Positions 31,967-42,200 of a DNA stretch of 64,000 nucleotides are shown piece after piece. Both the position numbers and the translations under genes were made by a program. Positions within the stretch are counted from its first letter, which is position 1. Each line of letters opens with the position of its first letter. This DNA comes from DATEMU01 sp964414585 (GTDB lineage: Bacteria; Planctomycetota; Phycisphaerae; UBA1845; UTPLA1). The stretch spans positions 1 to 64,000 of the forward strand of contig CAYPXR010000006.1 in the NCBI GenBank assembly GCA_964414585.1, read 5' to 3'. Below the pieces are notes generated by a model. It made no database searches. It was not told the origin of the DNA and saw only the letters and a list, made by a program, of their open reading frames with translations.

Positions 31967-32545
31967 CTACTTTCGCTGTCGATAGAGCGCCTTGTCGACG
32001 ACGCCGGACATGGCCGCGACGTTGAGCGTGCCGCCGAGGAGCTGGTTGATCTTGGCAATGCTGTCTTTGGCGTCCTTGACCATCTCGTTGTAGCTGACGG
32101 TCACGTATTTGATATTCGGCTGCTTGTCCATCCAGTGCAGGACGTGGTCGACGTGCTTGAGGAGCATGTCGCCCATTTCCTTGTCGCTCGGCCCGCCCTC
32201 TTTGACCGTCCCCCGGCGGACCATCATCTGCTTCTGCGACGCCAAGACTTCGTCGATGTTTCTCCGCATGAAGACGACCCGGTATTGATAAGTCGCCGGC
32301 AGGTCGAGCAGGAGCTGGGAGATCATCTTGACCACTTTGCCCTTGGCGTCGTCGAGCCACGCGGTGTCCTGCTTGATCTTCTTGACCCGCTCGAACTCGT
32401 AGTAGCCCTTGGGGTTGTCCTCGTCGGCGGTGCGGATGCCGTCGGTCAGGGCGGCGAGCCCGCCGGCCTCCAGCATGCTCATCATCATGGACGTGCCGGA
32501 GCGGGGCAGGCCGGAGACGATTGTAATCGTGTCGTTTGATCCCAT
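31967..32545 (-). CDS. Sulfotransferase-family P-loop protein
   Basis: The 192-residue product starts MGSNDTITIVSGLPRSGTSM. Its LPRSGTS is the 5'-phosphosulfate-binding loop of PAPS sulfotransferases, and YRVVFMRRNIDEVLASQ matches the 3'-phosphate-binding segment. It is shorter than usual (~250-300 residues), but the fold core is present. The substrate is unknown. It faces glnN across the shared terminator and diverges from the helicase gene. Confidence 0.75.
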   Translation of the reverse strand: MGSNDTITIVSGLPRSGTSMMMSMLEAGGLAALTDGIRTADEDNPKGYYEFERVKKIKQDTAWLDDAKGKVVKMISQLLLDLPATYQYRVVFMRRNIDEVLASQKQMMVRRGTVKEGGPSDKEMGDMLLKHVDHVLHWMDKQPNIKYVTVSYNEMVKDAKDSIAKINQLLGGTLNVAAMSGVVDKALYRQRK

Positions 32546-32636
32546 AGTCGTCGATTCCTCTGGTGAGTCATGATAATCGGGCGGCGGCGTTCGGCCAAAT
32601 GGACGCCGCGGCATTCATCATCTATACCTTATCGGG

Positions 32637-34793
32637 ATGTCTCACGATGCGCTTCTGGAATCCTTGACCGAACCGCAGCGGCAGGCGGTCGCCCACATCG
32701 ACGGGCCCCTGCTTGTCCTCGCGGGGGCCGGGTCGGGCAAGACCCGTGTCATCACCCGCCGCGCCGCTTATATCGCCGCGACGACCGCCCGGCCGGAGGA
32801 GGTCCTGGCCATCACCTTTACCAACAAGGCCGCCGGCGAGATGCGCGAGCGAATCGGCGCGTTGGGTGTCTCCCGCCGGATGTGGGTCCATACGTTTCAC
32901 TCGCTTTGTGCGAGGCTGCTTCGGGATTACGCCTCGGCCGCGGGCATCAACCCCAATTACACCATCTTCGACGAATCGGACCGGCGGTCGCTCCTGCGGG
33001 AAGTCATCGCGGATTGCGGTTTGAGCATCGATAACTGGCCGCCGCGCGCCGCCGAGGCCGCGATCAGCAACGCGAAGAACAAGATGCTCACGCCGGCGCG
33101 ATTCGCGGAGGAGGCGACGGATTTCACCACGCGCACCCTGGCGCGAATCTATGCAAAGTATCAGGAGCGGCTGACCGAACAGAACGGCTGCGACTTTGAC
33201 GATCTGCTGATGCGCGTCGCGATGATGCTGGATGAAAATGAAGGGGCCCGCAACGAGCTTTCCAATCGATTCAGATATCTTCTGATCGACGAATACCAGG
33301 ATACCAATCGGGCACAGTATCTGATTGCCACGCGGCTGGCGACGGCCCATCGGAACATCTGCGCGACGGGCGATCCCGATCAGTCGATCTATGCGTGGCG
33401 CGGCGCGGATATTCGAAACATTCTCGACTTCGAGGAGGATTACCCCGACGCGGCGGTGATTCGGCTGGAGCAGAACTTCCGCAGCACCGGTGCGATCCTG
33501 TCGGCCGCCTCCAAGTTGATCGCCGAGAATACTGAACGGAAGCACAAGGACCTGTGGACGACCGGCGAGCGCGGAATCGATGTGCGCATCTGGTCCTGCG
33601 AGGATGAGCAGCAGGAGGCGTCGAAGATCGCCGACGATATCCGCGCTCATCTGGCCGAGGGCGGCCAGGGCAGCGATGTCGCCATCTTCTACCGCGTGAA
33701 CGCGCTGAGCCGCATCGTCGAGGACGAATTGCGCCACGCGAAGATTCCCTATCAGGTCGCCCGTGGCGTGGAATTCTACGAGCGGAAGGAGATCAAGGAT
33801 GTCCTCGCCTACCTCCGCGCGATTATCAATCCGACGGATGAAGCCGCGCTGCTCCGGGCCATTGCCACGCCGTCGCGCGGCATCGGCAAGACGACGATCG
33901 ATCGATTGAAGGCCCACGCGCGGGAGAAAGGAATTTCGCTCGACCAGGCGCTCGCACAGACCGGGTCTGGCGGCGGCGCGCCGGTCGCCCGGGCGGGGAA
34001 GAAACTCTCCGCCTTCGTCGCGCTGCTCGCCGAGCTTCGCGCGCTGCCTCGCCGGCCGGTGCAACCGGTCATTGACGCCGTTTTGAAGAAGTCTGGATTG
34101 GAGACTTCTCTCGCCGCCGCCGGAGAGATTGACAACGAGCCGCTGGCCAACGTCTACGAACTCGCCAGCGCCGCGCATCAATATGACGCCGACAATCCTG
34201 ACGGCTCGCTGGAGGAATGGCTGCAACAGATCAGCCTCGTCACCGATCTCGACGCCGTCGATCTTGCCGGCGGGCCGGTCACGCTGATGACGCTCCATAC
34301 GGCCAAGGGTCTGGAGTTTCCCGTCGTTTACATCGTGGGCCTCGAAGAGGGCGTGTTGCCCCATAGCCGCGCGATTCGGGGTACCCTGCGCGAGCTGGAA
34401 GAAGAGCGCCGGCTTTGCTTCGTCGGCATGACCCGCGCTCAGAAGAAACTGACGCTTACCTGTGCCCGCTACCGGATGTCTCGGGGCATTACCGAGCGGA
34501 CCATCCCGTCGCCGTTCCTCCGCGAGTTGCCGAAGGACGAGCTCGATCGCCAGACGTTTTCGCCGGAGCGCGACCGCAGCACGGCCCACCTCGGCGAATT
34601 TAACGAAGAGGGCTCGATGCCCGCCGCGTCGAGCCTTTACCCCGGCCTTCGCGTCCGCCACGAGGAATATGGCGAGGGGCAGGTCCTGCGAATCGAGCCT
34701 CGCGGCCGATCCACTTATGTTCGCATTCGTTTTGATGAATACGGCGAGCGGGCCTTTGCCGCCGATCACGTCTCGCTGTATATCATGGATTAA
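32637..34793 (+). CDS. pcrA: PcrA/UvrD-type DNA helicase
   Basis: The 718-residue superfamily 1A helicase unwinds DNA 3'-5' in repair and replication restart. Motif Q/I reads LTEPQRQAVAH and LAGAGSGKTRVITRR, motif II is LLIDEYQDTNRAQY, motif III GDPDQSIYAWRGA, motif IV VIRLEQNFRST, motif V TLMTLHTAKGLEFPVV, and motif VI RRLCFVGMTRA. The C-terminus carries the PcrA-type Tudor-like tail (YPGLRVRHEEYGEGQVLRIE) that binds RNA polymerase in relatives. The downstream guanylyltransferase gene starts three bases after its stop. Confidence 0.95.
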   Translation: MSHDALLESLTEPQRQAVAHIDGPLLVLAGAGSGKTRVITRRAAYIAATTARPEEVLAITFTNKAAGEMRERIGALGVSRRMWVHTFHSLCARLLRDYASAAGINPNYTIFDESDRRSLLREVIADCGLSIDNWPPRAAEAAISNAKNKMLTPARFAEEATDFTTRTLARIYAKYQERLTEQNGCDFDDLLMRVAMMLDENEGARNELSNRFRYLLIDEYQDTNRAQYLIATRLATAHRNICATGDPDQSIYAWRGADIRNILDFEEDYPDAAVIRLEQNFRSTGAILSAASKLIAENTERKHKDLWTTGERGIDVRIWSCEDEQQEASKIADDIRAHLAEGGQGSDVAIFYRVNALSRIVEDELRHAKIPYQVARGVEFYERKEIKDVLAYLRAIINPTDEAALLRAIATPSRGIGKTTIDRLKAHAREKGISLDQALAQTGSGGGAPVARAGKKLSAFVALLAELRALPRRPVQPVIDAVLKKSGLETSLAAAGEIDNEPLANVYELASAAHQYDADNPDGSLEEWLQQISLVTDLDAVDLAGGPVTLMTLHTAKGLEFPVVYIVGLEEGVLPHSRAIRGTLRELEEERRLCFVGMTRAQKKLTLTCARYRMSRGITERTIPSPFLRELPKDELDRQTFSPERDRSTAHLGEFNEEGSMPAASSLYPGLRVRHEEYGEGQVLRIEPRGRSTYVRIRFDEYGERAFAADHVSLYIMD

Positions 34794-34796
34794 GTC

Positions 34797-35870
34797 ATGC
34801 GAAGTTGCGCGGTGATTATGGCCGGTGGATCAGGGACGAGGCTTTGGCCTTTGTCCCGCCGGCGTCGCCCTAAACAACTATTGCGACTTCTTGGGGGCCG
34901 CAGTCTTCTGGAGGCTGCATTCGATCGGCTTCGCGAGGTTTTGCCGGCGGAGGACATTCATGTCATCGCGCTCGCCGAACACGCGCCGGCCGTAGCGGAG
35001 GCGCTTCCCGCGCTGCCGGTGATGAATCTGATCGCCGAGCCCGAGGGCCGTGACACGGCCGGCGCGATCGCGTTGTCGGCGACACTGCTTCATCATCAAA
35101 ACCCCGAAACGATCATGGGCGTCTTCACCGCCGATCATCTGATCCGACCGACGAAGAACTTCGTCGAAACCGTCCGCCTCGGTTACGACGTCGCCGAGAC
35201 GGAGGCGGACGCGCTTATCACTTTTGGGATCAAACCGTCGACCGCGCATACCGGCCTCGGCTATATCGAATGTGGGGAGATGGTTCGCCCGGGGTTTTTC
35301 GCGGTTCGTTCGTTCAAGGAGAAGCCCGATCTGGCGACGGCGAAGCGTTACGTCTCTTCCGGTCAATACTATTGGAACAGCGGGATGTTCGTCTGGCGCA
35401 CGTCGACGATTCTCGAACAATTGCGCAGGTTTCTGCCCGCGACGCATCAGATTGCCGAGCGACTGGCCGCCGTCTGGTCGACGCCCGACGGACCGCGCCT
35501 GGCCCGGGAGCTTTATCCCCAGCTTCAGAAGATCAGCATCGACTTCGCGGTCATGGAAAAGGCGCCGCGCGTCCTGGTGCTGGAGATGGATCTGGAATGG
35601 CTCGATCTGGGAAGCTGGACGGCCATCGCCGGCGCCGCGGGCGCGGATCGCGCCGGAAATTCGGTGACCGCGCCGACGGTCGCGACGCTCGACGCCAAGG
35701 GCAATATTCTCGTCAGCGAAGATGACCATTTGATCGCCGCCGTCGGCGTGGAAGACCTGGTCATCGTTCACAGTCCGGACGCGACGCTGGTCTGCCGCCG
35801 CGATCAGATTGACAAGATCAAGGAACTCGTCGCCCAACTGCAACAGCGTCACGGCGATAAGTACGCGTAA
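34797..35870 (+). CDS. manC: Mannose-1-phosphate guanylyltransferase
   Basis: The 357-residue enzyme makes GDP-mannose from mannose-1-phosphate and GTP. The nucleotide-binding signature is MAGGSGTRLWPLSRRRRPKQ; also visible are GVFTADHLI, GYIECGE, SFKEKPDLATAKRYV and YYWNSGMFVWR. The C-terminal phosphomannose-isomerase domain of bifunctional ManC enzymes is absent. It lies between pcrA and ruvX, tightly spaced, suggesting one transcript. Confidence 0.92.
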   Translation: MRSCAVIMAGGSGTRLWPLSRRRRPKQLLRLLGGRSLLEAAFDRLREVLPAEDIHVIALAEHAPAVAEALPALPVMNLIAEPEGRDTAGAIALSATLLHHQNPETIMGVFTADHLIRPTKNFVETVRLGYDVAETEADALITFGIKPSTAHTGLGYIECGEMVRPGFFAVRSFKEKPDLATAKRYVSSGQYYWNSGMFVWRTSTILEQLRRFLPATHQIAERLAAVWSTPDGPRLARELYPQLQKISIDFAVMEKAPRVLVLEMDLEWLDLGSWTAIAGAAGADRAGNSVTAPTVATLDAKGNILVSEDDHLIAAVGVEDLVIVHSPDATLVCRRDQIDKIKELVAQLQQRHGDKYA

Positions 35871-35877
35871 GCTCCTG

Positions 35878-36309
35878 ATGGCCCGCATCCTCGGCATTGA
35901 CTACGGAACCAAGCGCATCGGCGTCGCCATCGGCGATACGGAGACCCGCATCGCCATGCCGCTTCGCGTTGTGCAGGGGTCCGGCACGGTCACAGACGAC
36001 GCGGCCGCCGTGATCAAAGTCGCCGACGTTGAGGAAACGGACGAGATTGTCGTCGGATTGCCGATCAGCATGAACGAGGCGGAAAGTGAACAAACGAAAC
36101 TAACCCGCTTGTTCGCCGAGGCCCTGGCCGAGGGCTCGCCAAAGCCCGTCCACTTGCAGGACGAGCGGCTCAGCTCGTTCGCCGCCGGGGACGTGTTGCA
36201 GGATGCGGGCGTGACGTTACGAAAGGGCAAGAAATCCGGCCTGACCGACCGCATCGCCGCCCAAAAAATCCTCCAGGCCTATCTCGACGCTCTGCCGATG
36301 GGCCATTAA
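35878..36309 (+). CDS. ruvX: RuvX/YqgF pre-16S rRNA nuclease
   Basis: The 143-residue RNase-H-fold protein begins MARILGIDYGTKRIGVAIGD. It has IVVGLPISMN, VHLQDERLSS and the C-terminal KKSGLTDRIAAQKILQAYLD, all RuvX/YqgF signatures. The family trims the 5' end of 16S rRNA precursor. The ATG lies seven bases after the manC stop. Confidence 0.92.
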   Translation: MARILGIDYGTKRIGVAIGDTETRIAMPLRVVQGSGTVTDDAAAVIKVADVEETDEIVVGLPISMNEAESEQTKLTRLFAEALAEGSPKPVHLQDERLSSFAAGDVLQDAGVTLRKGKKSGLTDRIAAQKILQAYLDALPMGH

Positions 36310-36319
36310 GCTATCCGCC

Positions 36320-36724
36320 ATGAATCGGACCGCGATGATCCCATGTCTCTTGTTGCTCGCCGTGAGCGGTTGCATCGAGCGGACCGTTTCGATCAATACG
36401 GAGCCCGAAGGGGCGATCGTCTTGTTAAACGACGAGGAGATCGGCCGAACCCCTGTGCGCGTCCCGTTCACCTGGTACGGGGATTACGACATCATCATTC
36501 GCAAGCCCGGCTTCCAGACCGTGAAGACGAACCACAAGATCAGCACCCCGTGGTACGAAATCCCCGGCATCGACATCTTCACGGAATGCCTGATGCCCTT
36601 TACCGTCCACGACGACCGCACCTTGGATACCTTTGTCCTTCAACCGTCCGAGCCCGTGGACAAGCAGGTCTTGCTCCAATCGGCCGACGAACTGAAGTCC
36701 CGGGCCCTCAACCCTGTGCAGTAG
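36320..36724 (+). CDS. PEGA-domain lipoprotein
   Basis: The 134-residue product has a lipoprotein signal (MNRTAMIPCLLLLAVSGC) and a PEGA domain: VSINTEPEGAIVLLNDEEIG followed by GRTPVRVPFTWYGDYDIII. PEGA domains are small beta folds of surface proteins. A conserved Trp-rich tail (STPWYEIPGIDIF) follows. The function is unknown. It begins 10 bases after ruvX and ends the operon. Confidence 0.85.
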   Translation: MNRTAMIPCLLLLAVSGCIERTVSINTEPEGAIVLLNDEEIGRTPVRVPFTWYGDYDIIIRKPGFQTVKTNHKISTPWYEIPGIDIFTECLMPFTVHDDRTLDTFVLQPSEPVDKQVLLQSADELKSRALNPVQ

Positions 36725-36883
36725 CAACCAACCCCCCTTCCTGAACTGTATTCCGGGCTCTCCCAACCCCTTGTCGTTGCATAGATTGCGGCCGACGATT
36801 TCCCGCGAATAACTCGGCTGTCGCCTTCGTTTATACTATACTGCCGTAGATAGATAATAGAGATCCCGTCCACTGGCACAACC

Positions 36884-37513
36884 GTGAATACCTCATTCCT
36901 TTCCTTCGCGAAGTCCCGTCACCGATCCGGCTTCACCTTGATCGAGCTGCTTGTCGTCATCGGCATCATTTCGATCCTGCTCGGTATTCTTATCCCCGTT
37001 CTGAGCGCCGCGCGCGCCCGCGGCAAGATCACCGTCTGTTCCAACAACCTCCGCCAGCTCATGACCGCAATGCGCTCCTATCTGGACGGCAGCGGCGACA
37101 TTTATCCGTATGCGTCCTACATGCCCTCGGTCGACCCCTATCCCATCGGCTCCTGGGGCGACAACGAAGCCAGCGGGGCGGTGATCATCGCCGACGTTCT
37201 CGCGGACCATGTCGGCCCGGACGCGCGCGTCTTCAATTGTCCGGCGGACATCGGCGTCATCGATCGCGGGCCGCCCAACGGCAACCAACCCTATTACAAA
37301 ACGGAAAAAAGCAGCTACGAATACCGCTACCGTCTGGGCGGCCGGTCGATCAAGGAAGTCCTCGATCGCCGGGCGGAGTTCTTCGGCCATCGGACCGCCG
37401 AGAACACCTATTGGATCTTTCGCGACATTGACAATTTTCACGGCGAAGGCGGCAAACCCGGCGCCCGCCGATATGTGTACAATGACAGCCATGTCGCGGA
37501 TTTTGAAGACTGA
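36884..37513 (+). CDS. Prepilin-type N-terminal cleavage/methylation protein
   Basis: The 209-residue protein has a type IV prepilin leader, HRSGFTLIELLVVIGIISIL, cleaved after Gly by a PilD-type peptidase. The pseudopilin body ends with YVYNDSHVADFED, a variant of the DG-type C-terminus common in planctomycetes. Such proteins are numerous in planctomycetes and may form secretion-related pseudopili. The start is GTG. Confidence 0.85.
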   Translation: MNTSFLSFAKSRHRSGFTLIELLVVIGIISILLGILIPVLSAARARGKITVCSNNLRQLMTAMRSYLDGSGDIYPYASYMPSVDPYPIGSWGDNEASGAVIIADVLADHVGPDARVFNCPADIGVIDRGPPNGNQPYYKTEKSSYEYRYRLGGRSIKEVLDRRAEFFGHRTAENTYWIFRDIDNFHGEGGKPGARRYVYNDSHVADFED

Positions 37514-37570
37514 GAACGTACGCTCGACCGGCCGCGAACGCGGCCTCCTGAAAAATCCTGGAGCCTGAAC

Positions 37571-38218
37571 ATGAACGAAAAGAAAAATTCCAAAACCCTC
37601 CTGATGGCCGGCCTGGGAGTCGTCGTCCTGGGCGGCGGCGCCTGGGGACTCAGCCAGGCCTTCTCCAAGCCGCAACCGACGGAAACCCAGCAGCTCGTGG
37701 CCAAGGCCAAGGAAGATCCCGGCAAGGTGTTTGACGAACTCCGCGAGAAAATGCGCGACGAGAAGACGACGGAGGAGGAGCGCGAAAAGCTCCGCAAGAG
37801 CATGCGCGAGGCCTTTGAGTCGCGCATGAATGAGGCGGTCGCCGAGTATTACAACGCCAAGCCCGAAGATCGCGAAGCCGTGCTCAACAAGCACATCGAC
37901 GAGTTTGAGAAGTTCCGCAAGATGCGCGAGGACCGCGAGCGCGAAGAAGAGGAAAAGGCCAAGGCCGAAGGCAAGTCCGACGAAGAACGGGAAAAAGAGC
38001 GCGAGAAAGAGCGGGAGCGCTGGCGAAAGTCGATGAACGATCGCAGCAAGGAGGAGCGCAAGAGCGATTCGGAAACGCGCAACCCCAACGACCAGGCCAG
38101 GCGAATGGCTTATCGCGCCGCCATGTTCAAGCAGATGCAGGCCCGCGGCATCCAGCCGCCTCGATGGGGCGGACCGGGCGGCGGCGGACGCGGAGGTCAC
38201 GGACCCGGTCGAGGTTGA
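37571..38218 (+). CDS. Membrane-anchored charged coiled-coil protein
   Basis: I recognise no family. The 215-residue protein has an N-terminal membrane helix (TLLMAGLGVVVLGGGAWGL), then a long Glu/Arg/Lys-rich helical region (~50-180) predicted to form a coiled coil. It ends in a Gly-rich tail (PPRWGGPGGGGRGGHGPGRG). It follows the prepilin gene by 57 bases on the same strand and precedes a terminator. A structural or pilus-associated role is possible but unproven. Confidence 0.6.
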   Translation: MNEKKNSKTLLMAGLGVVVLGGGAWGLSQAFSKPQPTETQQLVAKAKEDPGKVFDELREKMRDEKTTEEEREKLRKSMREAFESRMNEAVAEYYNAKPEDREAVLNKHIDEFEKFRKMREDREREEEEKAKAEGKSDEEREKEREKERERWRKSMNDRSKEERKSDSETRNPNDQARRMAYRAAMFKQMQARGIQPPRWGGPGGGGRGGHGPGRG

Positions 38219-38263
38219 TGCATCGCCCGTCGTCGGGTGGCGCGATGTTGCTCGCCAATTACA

Positions 38264-38294
38264 AACCCCGGGCAATCCTGCCCGGGGTTTTTTT
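38264..38294 (+). terminator. Rho-independent terminator after the coiled-coil gene
   Basis: AACCCCGGGC pairs with GCCCGGGGTT around AATCCT, followed by a run of T. Confidence 0.9.
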
Positions 38295-38330
38295 GTCGAT
38301 GGAACGCGGCCAGGCCTATAATCGCCCCCA

Positions 38331-39248
38331 ATGAGACCATCGCCCATTCGGCAAAGCATGCCCGGCACGATCCGACTTTTTCAATTCGCGGGGATCGACG
38401 TTTTCCTTCACTGGACGTGGCTGCTCGTCGCCGCGGTGGAAATACAAATCCGCGACCGGGCCTATCATTCCCTCGTCGGGAATGTCGCGGAATACCTGTC
38501 CATCTTTCTCATCGTGCTCCTGCATGAATTCGGCCACGCACTCGCCTGTCGATCGGTCGGCGGTCGCGCCAATCGAATCCTGCTCTGGCCGCTGGGCGGC
38601 GTGGCCTACGTCGACCCGCCGCAACGACCGGGCGCGATGCTGTGGAGCATTGCGGCGGGCCCGCTCGTCAACGTCGTTCTCGCACCGATCACCATCGGAG
38701 CAACGATCTACCTGGAACAGTTCTGGCCGAATGCACCGGGCGACCTCGTCGAGTATGTCTCCGCCGTCGCGTCCATCAACCTCCTGCTGCTCATCTTCAA
38801 CCTGTTGCCGATCTACCCGCTCGACGGCGGCCAGATCGTTCAATCCATCCTGTGGTTTTTCGTCGGCTTGCCCAGGAGCCTCATCATCGCGGCGACGATC
38901 GGGCTCATCGGCGCGGCCGCGGCCATGGCGTTCGCCGCCATCAAAGGGGACGCTTGGTTGATCATTCTGGCAATCTTCGGAGCATCGAGGAGTTTCCAGG
39001 GCCTCAAGGTGGCCCGCGCGCTGGCCGTGGTTCATCGAGGCCCGCGCCGGCCCGACGCCCGGTGTCCGAAGTGCGGCGAATCACCACCGACGGGAAACTT
39101 TTGGCGTTGCCGTTGCGGCGAGGTCTTCGATACGTTCGCGCATGCCGGGCAATGCCCTCATTGCGGCGGCGTCCACGTCGTCACCGGCTGTCCGCTCTGC
39201 CATGAAGCCAGCCCGACGGCCGCCTGGAGCCTTCTCACCGCCCAATGA
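38331..39248 (+). CDS. Site-2 protease family (M50) with C-terminal zinc ribbon
   Basis: The 305-residue polytopic protein has the M50 active site HEFGH (in VLLHEFGHALACRS) and the second motif NLLPIYPLDGGQI, with aspartate completing the zinc site. It is an intramembrane metalloprotease of the site-2 class. The last ~65 residues carry a cytoplasmic rubredoxin-like zinc ribbon: CPKC, CRC, CPHC and CPLC. Substrates (anti-sigma factors or signal peptides in relatives) are unknown here. Confidence 0.88.
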   Translation: MRPSPIRQSMPGTIRLFQFAGIDVFLHWTWLLVAAVEIQIRDRAYHSLVGNVAEYLSIFLIVLLHEFGHALACRSVGGRANRILLWPLGGVAYVDPPQRPGAMLWSIAAGPLVNVVLAPITIGATIYLEQFWPNAPGDLVEYVSAVASINLLLLIFNLLPIYPLDGGQIVQSILWFFVGLPRSLIIAATIGLIGAAAAMAFAAIKGDAWLIILAIFGASRSFQGLKVARALAVVHRGPRRPDARCPKCGESPPTGNFWRCRCGEVFDTFAHAGQCPHCGGVHVVTGCPLCHEASPTAAWSLLTAQ

Positions 39249-39270
39249 TCTTGAAACATCACGATTGAAT

Positions 39271-42200
39271 TCAGGGGACCGGTGAGTCTTCCTCGAAGGG
39301 TTCCGATTCGTTGGAGGGCGGGTCGTCGTCCAAATCGTCGTGCTCGACCGGGCGACTCGACGGATTTTCGCCAGCGATCGGAGCAATTTCCACTTTCTTG
39401 TTGTTCTTGAGCGCGTCGAGCTTGGCCTTGATCCTCGCTTGCACACGGCGGTCTTCGGCGCTCGGTCGCTCGCCGTCGTCCGCGGCCGGAACCGCGAGGG
39501 CCTTTTCCCAGTTGGCCCTGGCGTCGTCGGTCTTTCCATCGCGATAGAGCGCGTCGGCGAGGTGATCGAACAAGACGGCATCCTGGGCACTGGACAAGAG
39601 GATGGCCCTGCGCAACTGGACGACGGCCTCGTTGAATCGACCGCGCTTGTAAAGCAACCAGCCGTAGCTGTCGACGTAGGCCCCCACGGTGGGCTTTTCG
39701 CTCACGGCGAAGCGAATCATTTCCTCGGCCTTATCCATGTGCGTGCCGGCGTCCACCCAGGTGTAGCCGAGGTCGTTTTGAATACCGACATAACGGTTGT
39801 AATAAAGCGCACGGGGATCGCCTGACCCGGGAGGCAGGATCTTCAGCATCTCTTCCAATTGCTGGGCGGCCTGGTTTTCGCGTCCCCCGAGCTGGTAAAT
39901 CCGTACCAGGTAATTTCTCATATTCAACACCGAGTCGAGATCGGCCCCCGCGCCGGGGGTCGGGTTCGACATCAGCGCCCTCGTGGCGAGTTTCTCCGCC
40001 TCGCCGAATCGTTCGGCCTCAATGAGGACTTCGATGAGCGTGCGCGCGGCGAGGGGCCCGCCGGCGCGATCCCGATAGAACTCAATGGCCTCGTCGTAAC
40101 GCCGCGCCAATCGATAAGAGGCGCCGAGCAGGGCTTCATAGGCCGATCGCTGCTCGGAGATTTCCATCCCGGTCTGCGCCAGATCGATCGCGCTGTCCCA
40201 TTGCCTGGCGGCCCAGAAAAGTCCGATCAACATCTGGTTAAGAGCCAGGTCGTCGGCATCGGTGGCCAGCCAGGTGAGCACGCGCTGCTCGCCCTCGACA
40301 TACCGCTTCGCCGCCATCAACTGGTCGACGTATTGTCCGCGCAGATCCGTGTTGGTCGGATCGGTCGCCAACCATTGCTTCGAGATTTCGATCGCGTCGT
40401 CGTATCGTTTGGCAAGTTGGAGCGCGGCGAGATACGTACTTCGCCTCGTGGGATCGCCGGGCGCCGAGTCCAGCCAGTCCTTGGCGACCTGAACGGCCTC
40501 GTCCCCGCGTTGCGCGAATCGAAGAATACCCAGCAGGCGGGAAATGAATATTTCCCGACGATCCTTCAAGTCGTCCCGCGCGATCAACGTCTTGAATTGC
40601 CGAATGGCATCGTCGAAATCGCCGCGGCTCAGCGCCAGATCGGCCATGCGCTGCATCAATTCCGAATCGCGGGGCCGCCATTGCAACAACGTGGTCGTGG
40701 TCTTCGACGCACCGTCAAAATCCAGCAATTTGATCTGATAACGGACCTTTCGTTCCAGGGCTCGAAAATCGTCCGGGGCCACTTGAAGCGCGGCCTCGAT
40801 CTCTTTCAGCGCCGGCGCAAACTCCCCGACGGCCTCGTAGCTCATCGCCCGCTCGACGTAGGTCGCGGGATCCCCGGGATACTTCTCGATGATCCTGGTG
40901 AGGGCGTCGCGATAAGCGTTGAGCCGTTCCGGTCCCTGCGGGCCCCGCTGAGTCGCCAGGTTCATCAACGCGCGGCAACGCTCAAATTCCGCGCCGGTCA
41001 GTCCCAGCCGCTCAAAGTCGGAGAAATATTCCCTGGCCTTGTCGAATTTCTGCATATTGAGCAGAAGCCGGACGAGACGTTCGCGGGCCTGAACGTGTTT
41101 GGGATCGACGTCGTCGACAATGCGGCGATAGATTTGCTCGCAACGCAGGGGCTGGTCCTTCTGCTCGGCGGCTTCGCCGAGGACAAAGAGCGGCTCCGCG
41201 GATTTTCGATCGAGGCGGAAGGATTCCAATAGTGCCGTCTCCGCATCCTTGTCTTCGTCGAGCGCCGCGAGCGCCGTGCCCTTGATCAGATAGGCCTGCG
41301 CATCGGTGAGCCCGCCGTCGATCGCGCTTTGCGCCAGATTCTTCGCGTCCACCCATCGATGGTCCCGCAGGGCGAGCGCTGCCAGAAGGACTTGTGCCGG
41401 TCCGAACTTTTCGTCGCGTTGCAGGGACGCTTTGGCGGACGCCAAGGCCGCCGGAAAATCGTGCTGGTGGTATTCACCGGCGGCCCGCAGATATTGGGCG
41501 ACGGCGTCGTCCGACTTTTCGCCGGCCCACGCCGAAATTTCCGGGAGCGGGCATCGTTGAAGGAGATCGTCGGCCTGATTTCGGGATTGCGGAGAACTTC
41601 GAAGCGCCCTGGCGATCTGGTCCAGGCCCGTTCGCCAGTCTTTCAGGTCGAATGAAAGCCGCACCAGGAGGTAGGCGGCCTCCGTATCGTCCGGCTGCGT
41701 TTCGACCAGGCGCTTCAGGACCGCCGCCGCCTCGGCTGTTTTCTTCCGGTCGAGCAGCATCTTCGCCAGGCGCGTTTGCAACTGGGGTGAGTCGACCTGC
41801 CGGGCCAGTTCGACCAACTCGGCATCGAAACGCGACGGATCGTGAGTGATGTCGCAGACGTCCTGGAGAAGCTCCAGCGATTTCTTGTCGTCCGGTCGCT
41901 CCTTTAGAATTCGGCGAACGTGCTCGAGGGCTTCCGCCGCTCGCCCATTGCGGGCCAGCGCTTCCGCCAACTGCGCGGCGAGGCCCTGGTCATCGGGGTT
42001 TTCGGTGACCGCGAGCTGGTAATCCTCCACGGCCCGGCCGTATTCCCCGAGCTTCATGTGAATCTCGCCCATCATGGGGCCGATCTTGCTCCGATAGAGC
42101 AGAATGACTTCCTTCAATTCGGGATTGCGATTCATTTCGTCCGTCGGCTTGATCGTGGCCGCGGAATAGATCTGCAGTTCGTCGGCCGCCGCCTGGAGAT

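Noticed and set aside
32622..34769. Long open frame of ~715 codons antisense to the helicase gene
   Set aside because: It has no recognisable motif, and the opposite strand carries all seven helicase motifs.
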